Shown here: piece after piece, positions 58,283 through 59,507 of the stretch | Layout: every line of letters begins with the position of its first letter | Position numbering within the stretch: the stretch's first letter is position 1 | Assembly: GCF_001039355.2 (NCBI RefSeq) | Contig: NW_019773665.1 | Span: 1 to 59,507 of the forward strand | Source: Lingula anatina | Taxonomy: Eukaryota; Brachiopoda; Lingulata; Lingulida; Lingulidae | Length of the DNA: 59,507 nt | Direction: 5' to 3' | The notes under the pieces: generated by a model | What the model saw: the letters and a program-made list of their open reading frames with translations, nothing else | Told to the model about the DNA's origin: nothing | The model's database searches: none | Position numbers and translations under genes: made by a program

Positions 58283-59507
58283 TCATGGAGGTCCGGTCAG
58301 AGTACTTGAATGCTGTGGCTTGTGTGCACAAAAAAAGATTTGACTTACTTACTCAGGTTTGGCACCATCTTACTTGATGTCATACTCAAGCGCTAAGTAA
58401 ATAAATAACACCCCATCACATCATTTATTTCATTAAACCCATCCAACCAAACTTGAGTATTACATACTCAGATTGCCATTGTATGTTGGGCCAAGTTAAG
58501 TCTACTTTGTGTATATTCCCAAACCAAGTATTTATTAAAGAACTCAAACCAATCCAACTGACAGGAATGTGTCATTGCCCTGCCAAATTGAGGAATATGA
58601 AACAAACTATTTGAAATATTTCTGATTGCTTCCTAGCGAAGCATGTGCTCTGACAAATGTACAGGACTGCAGCTTTCTGTTCATGCAGGGAATGATTGAC
58701 TATTTTCGCTCACTATGGTTCCAACCAATAGTGCTACTGTATATTTATTCTGGCCTGTAGATATGTACGTATAGTTATATTCAGTGAATATAAATGAGCA
58801 CAAGAGATCTACATTAGATCATCTGTCTTCATTACATGATTTTTAAGGGAGTGTGATAATTTTTTTTTTTAGCTTCCAATTTCAGACTTAATTTAAAATA
58901 CAATATAGCTCATGTTATTTGAAGGAAGGTGAATTTTTAGTAAGGGTCATAAAACAGTAATGTCATCTGTGTATGTCTTGCCCTGTAAGTCAGGTTTATT
59001 ACAAATCTTAACAACCATGTCCAGTAGAACTTCAATTTGTTGTATGTTACTCAAACCCCATTGTGCCTGATGGTTTTAAAGGTGTGTACCAATATTACAT
59101 AAAAGTGATGATAATAATAACATAAAAAAAACCTTAAGTAATAGTCTTGGATTAAGCTTCCATTTTCTGTCACAATCAGGATTGCACCAAGAGATTTGAT
59201 TGTGAATGTTTGAAAATTATTGGAATTTTTTTTTATTGGAATTAATTTTTTTATTGGAATTAGTTTTTTTTCATCCAAAAGTGGTATTTTACGGTTATTA
59301 ACATCATTATTGGGAGGCCATTTCTACACTGATGTTTCTGATTCTTGTATTATATTTGTATGATACAGTTTTATGCACTAGAACTAGAGACTCTGGCATG
59401 TAGTCATGTTCATGAGATTCAGATTATTTCCAAACAGGTCTTTTCCTTTGATACCTGTATCAATCCAGTGGAGATAATATTAATTCAAGTTATATGTCAC
59501 TGAGTTA
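58283..59507. other. DNAJC7 3' flank
   Basis: No coding region supported. It contains probable 3' UTR. TTTTTATTGGAAT units are repeated near 59225-59265. The window ends here. Confidence 0.4.

Overview
The window is eukaryotic nuclear DNA from an invertebrate animal. It is AT-rich, has many small exons with GT-AG introns, and carries abundant microsatellites and transposon relics. The best guess is a lophotrochozoan, probably a bivalve or other mollusc. This rests on an interspersed repeat of the kind common in bivalve genomes (12.2-12.8 kb), a cysteine-less pentameric ion channel, and the mix of mobile elements. The species cannot be fixed from sequence alone. Gene models below were built by hand from reading frame, splice-site and intron-phase agreement; all multi-exon coding totals divide by three.

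Layout. 1-8.0 kb is nested mobile DNA on the minus strand: a decayed DIRS-type tyrosine-recombinase retroelement (YR start, RNase H, reverse transcriptase, gag-like part) is split by a 4.77-kb DNA transposon (2735-7500). The transposon has 14-bp terminal inverted repeats, a 7-bp target duplication and an intact one-intron gene for a 969-aa transposase-like protein. 8.2-11.8 kb holds eight exons of an ankyrin-repeat gene, and 12.8-14.2 kb a secreted thrombospondin type-1 protein. 15.2-18.15 kb is NUBP2, head-to-head with an MXRA7-like membrane protein gene (18.2-20.6 kb). 22.95-30.6 kb is a 582-aa pentameric ligand-gated channel homologue without the Cys-loop cysteines and with a long tail after M4. 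33.0-45.6 kb is the 25-exon VPS35L gene (Retriever/Commander trafficking). 45.8-46.9 kb holds MED9 and GEMIN6 only 54 bp apart. 47.8-51.0 kb is SLC25A17 (PMP34), head-to-head with DNAJC7 (51.4-58.3 kb).

The most unusual system lies inside one VPS35L intron (36.5-39.0 kb). Two intronless paralogous genes there, in opposite orientation, encode 126- and 137-aa acidic proteins of no family I recognise. Each ends in a perfect match to the animal histone-mRNA 3' stem-loop consensus, followed 12-13 nt later by a purine-rich element resembling the histone downstream element. Each also has a TATA box about 90 bp upstream of the ATG. They look like non-histone genes built on replication-dependent histone gene architecture.

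The genes do not form one pathway. They are housekeeping genes, three of them in divergent pairs with short shared promoters (NUBP2/MXRA7-like, VPS35L/MED9, SLC25A17/DNAJC7), plus two fast-evolving receptor or secreted genes and the nested elements.
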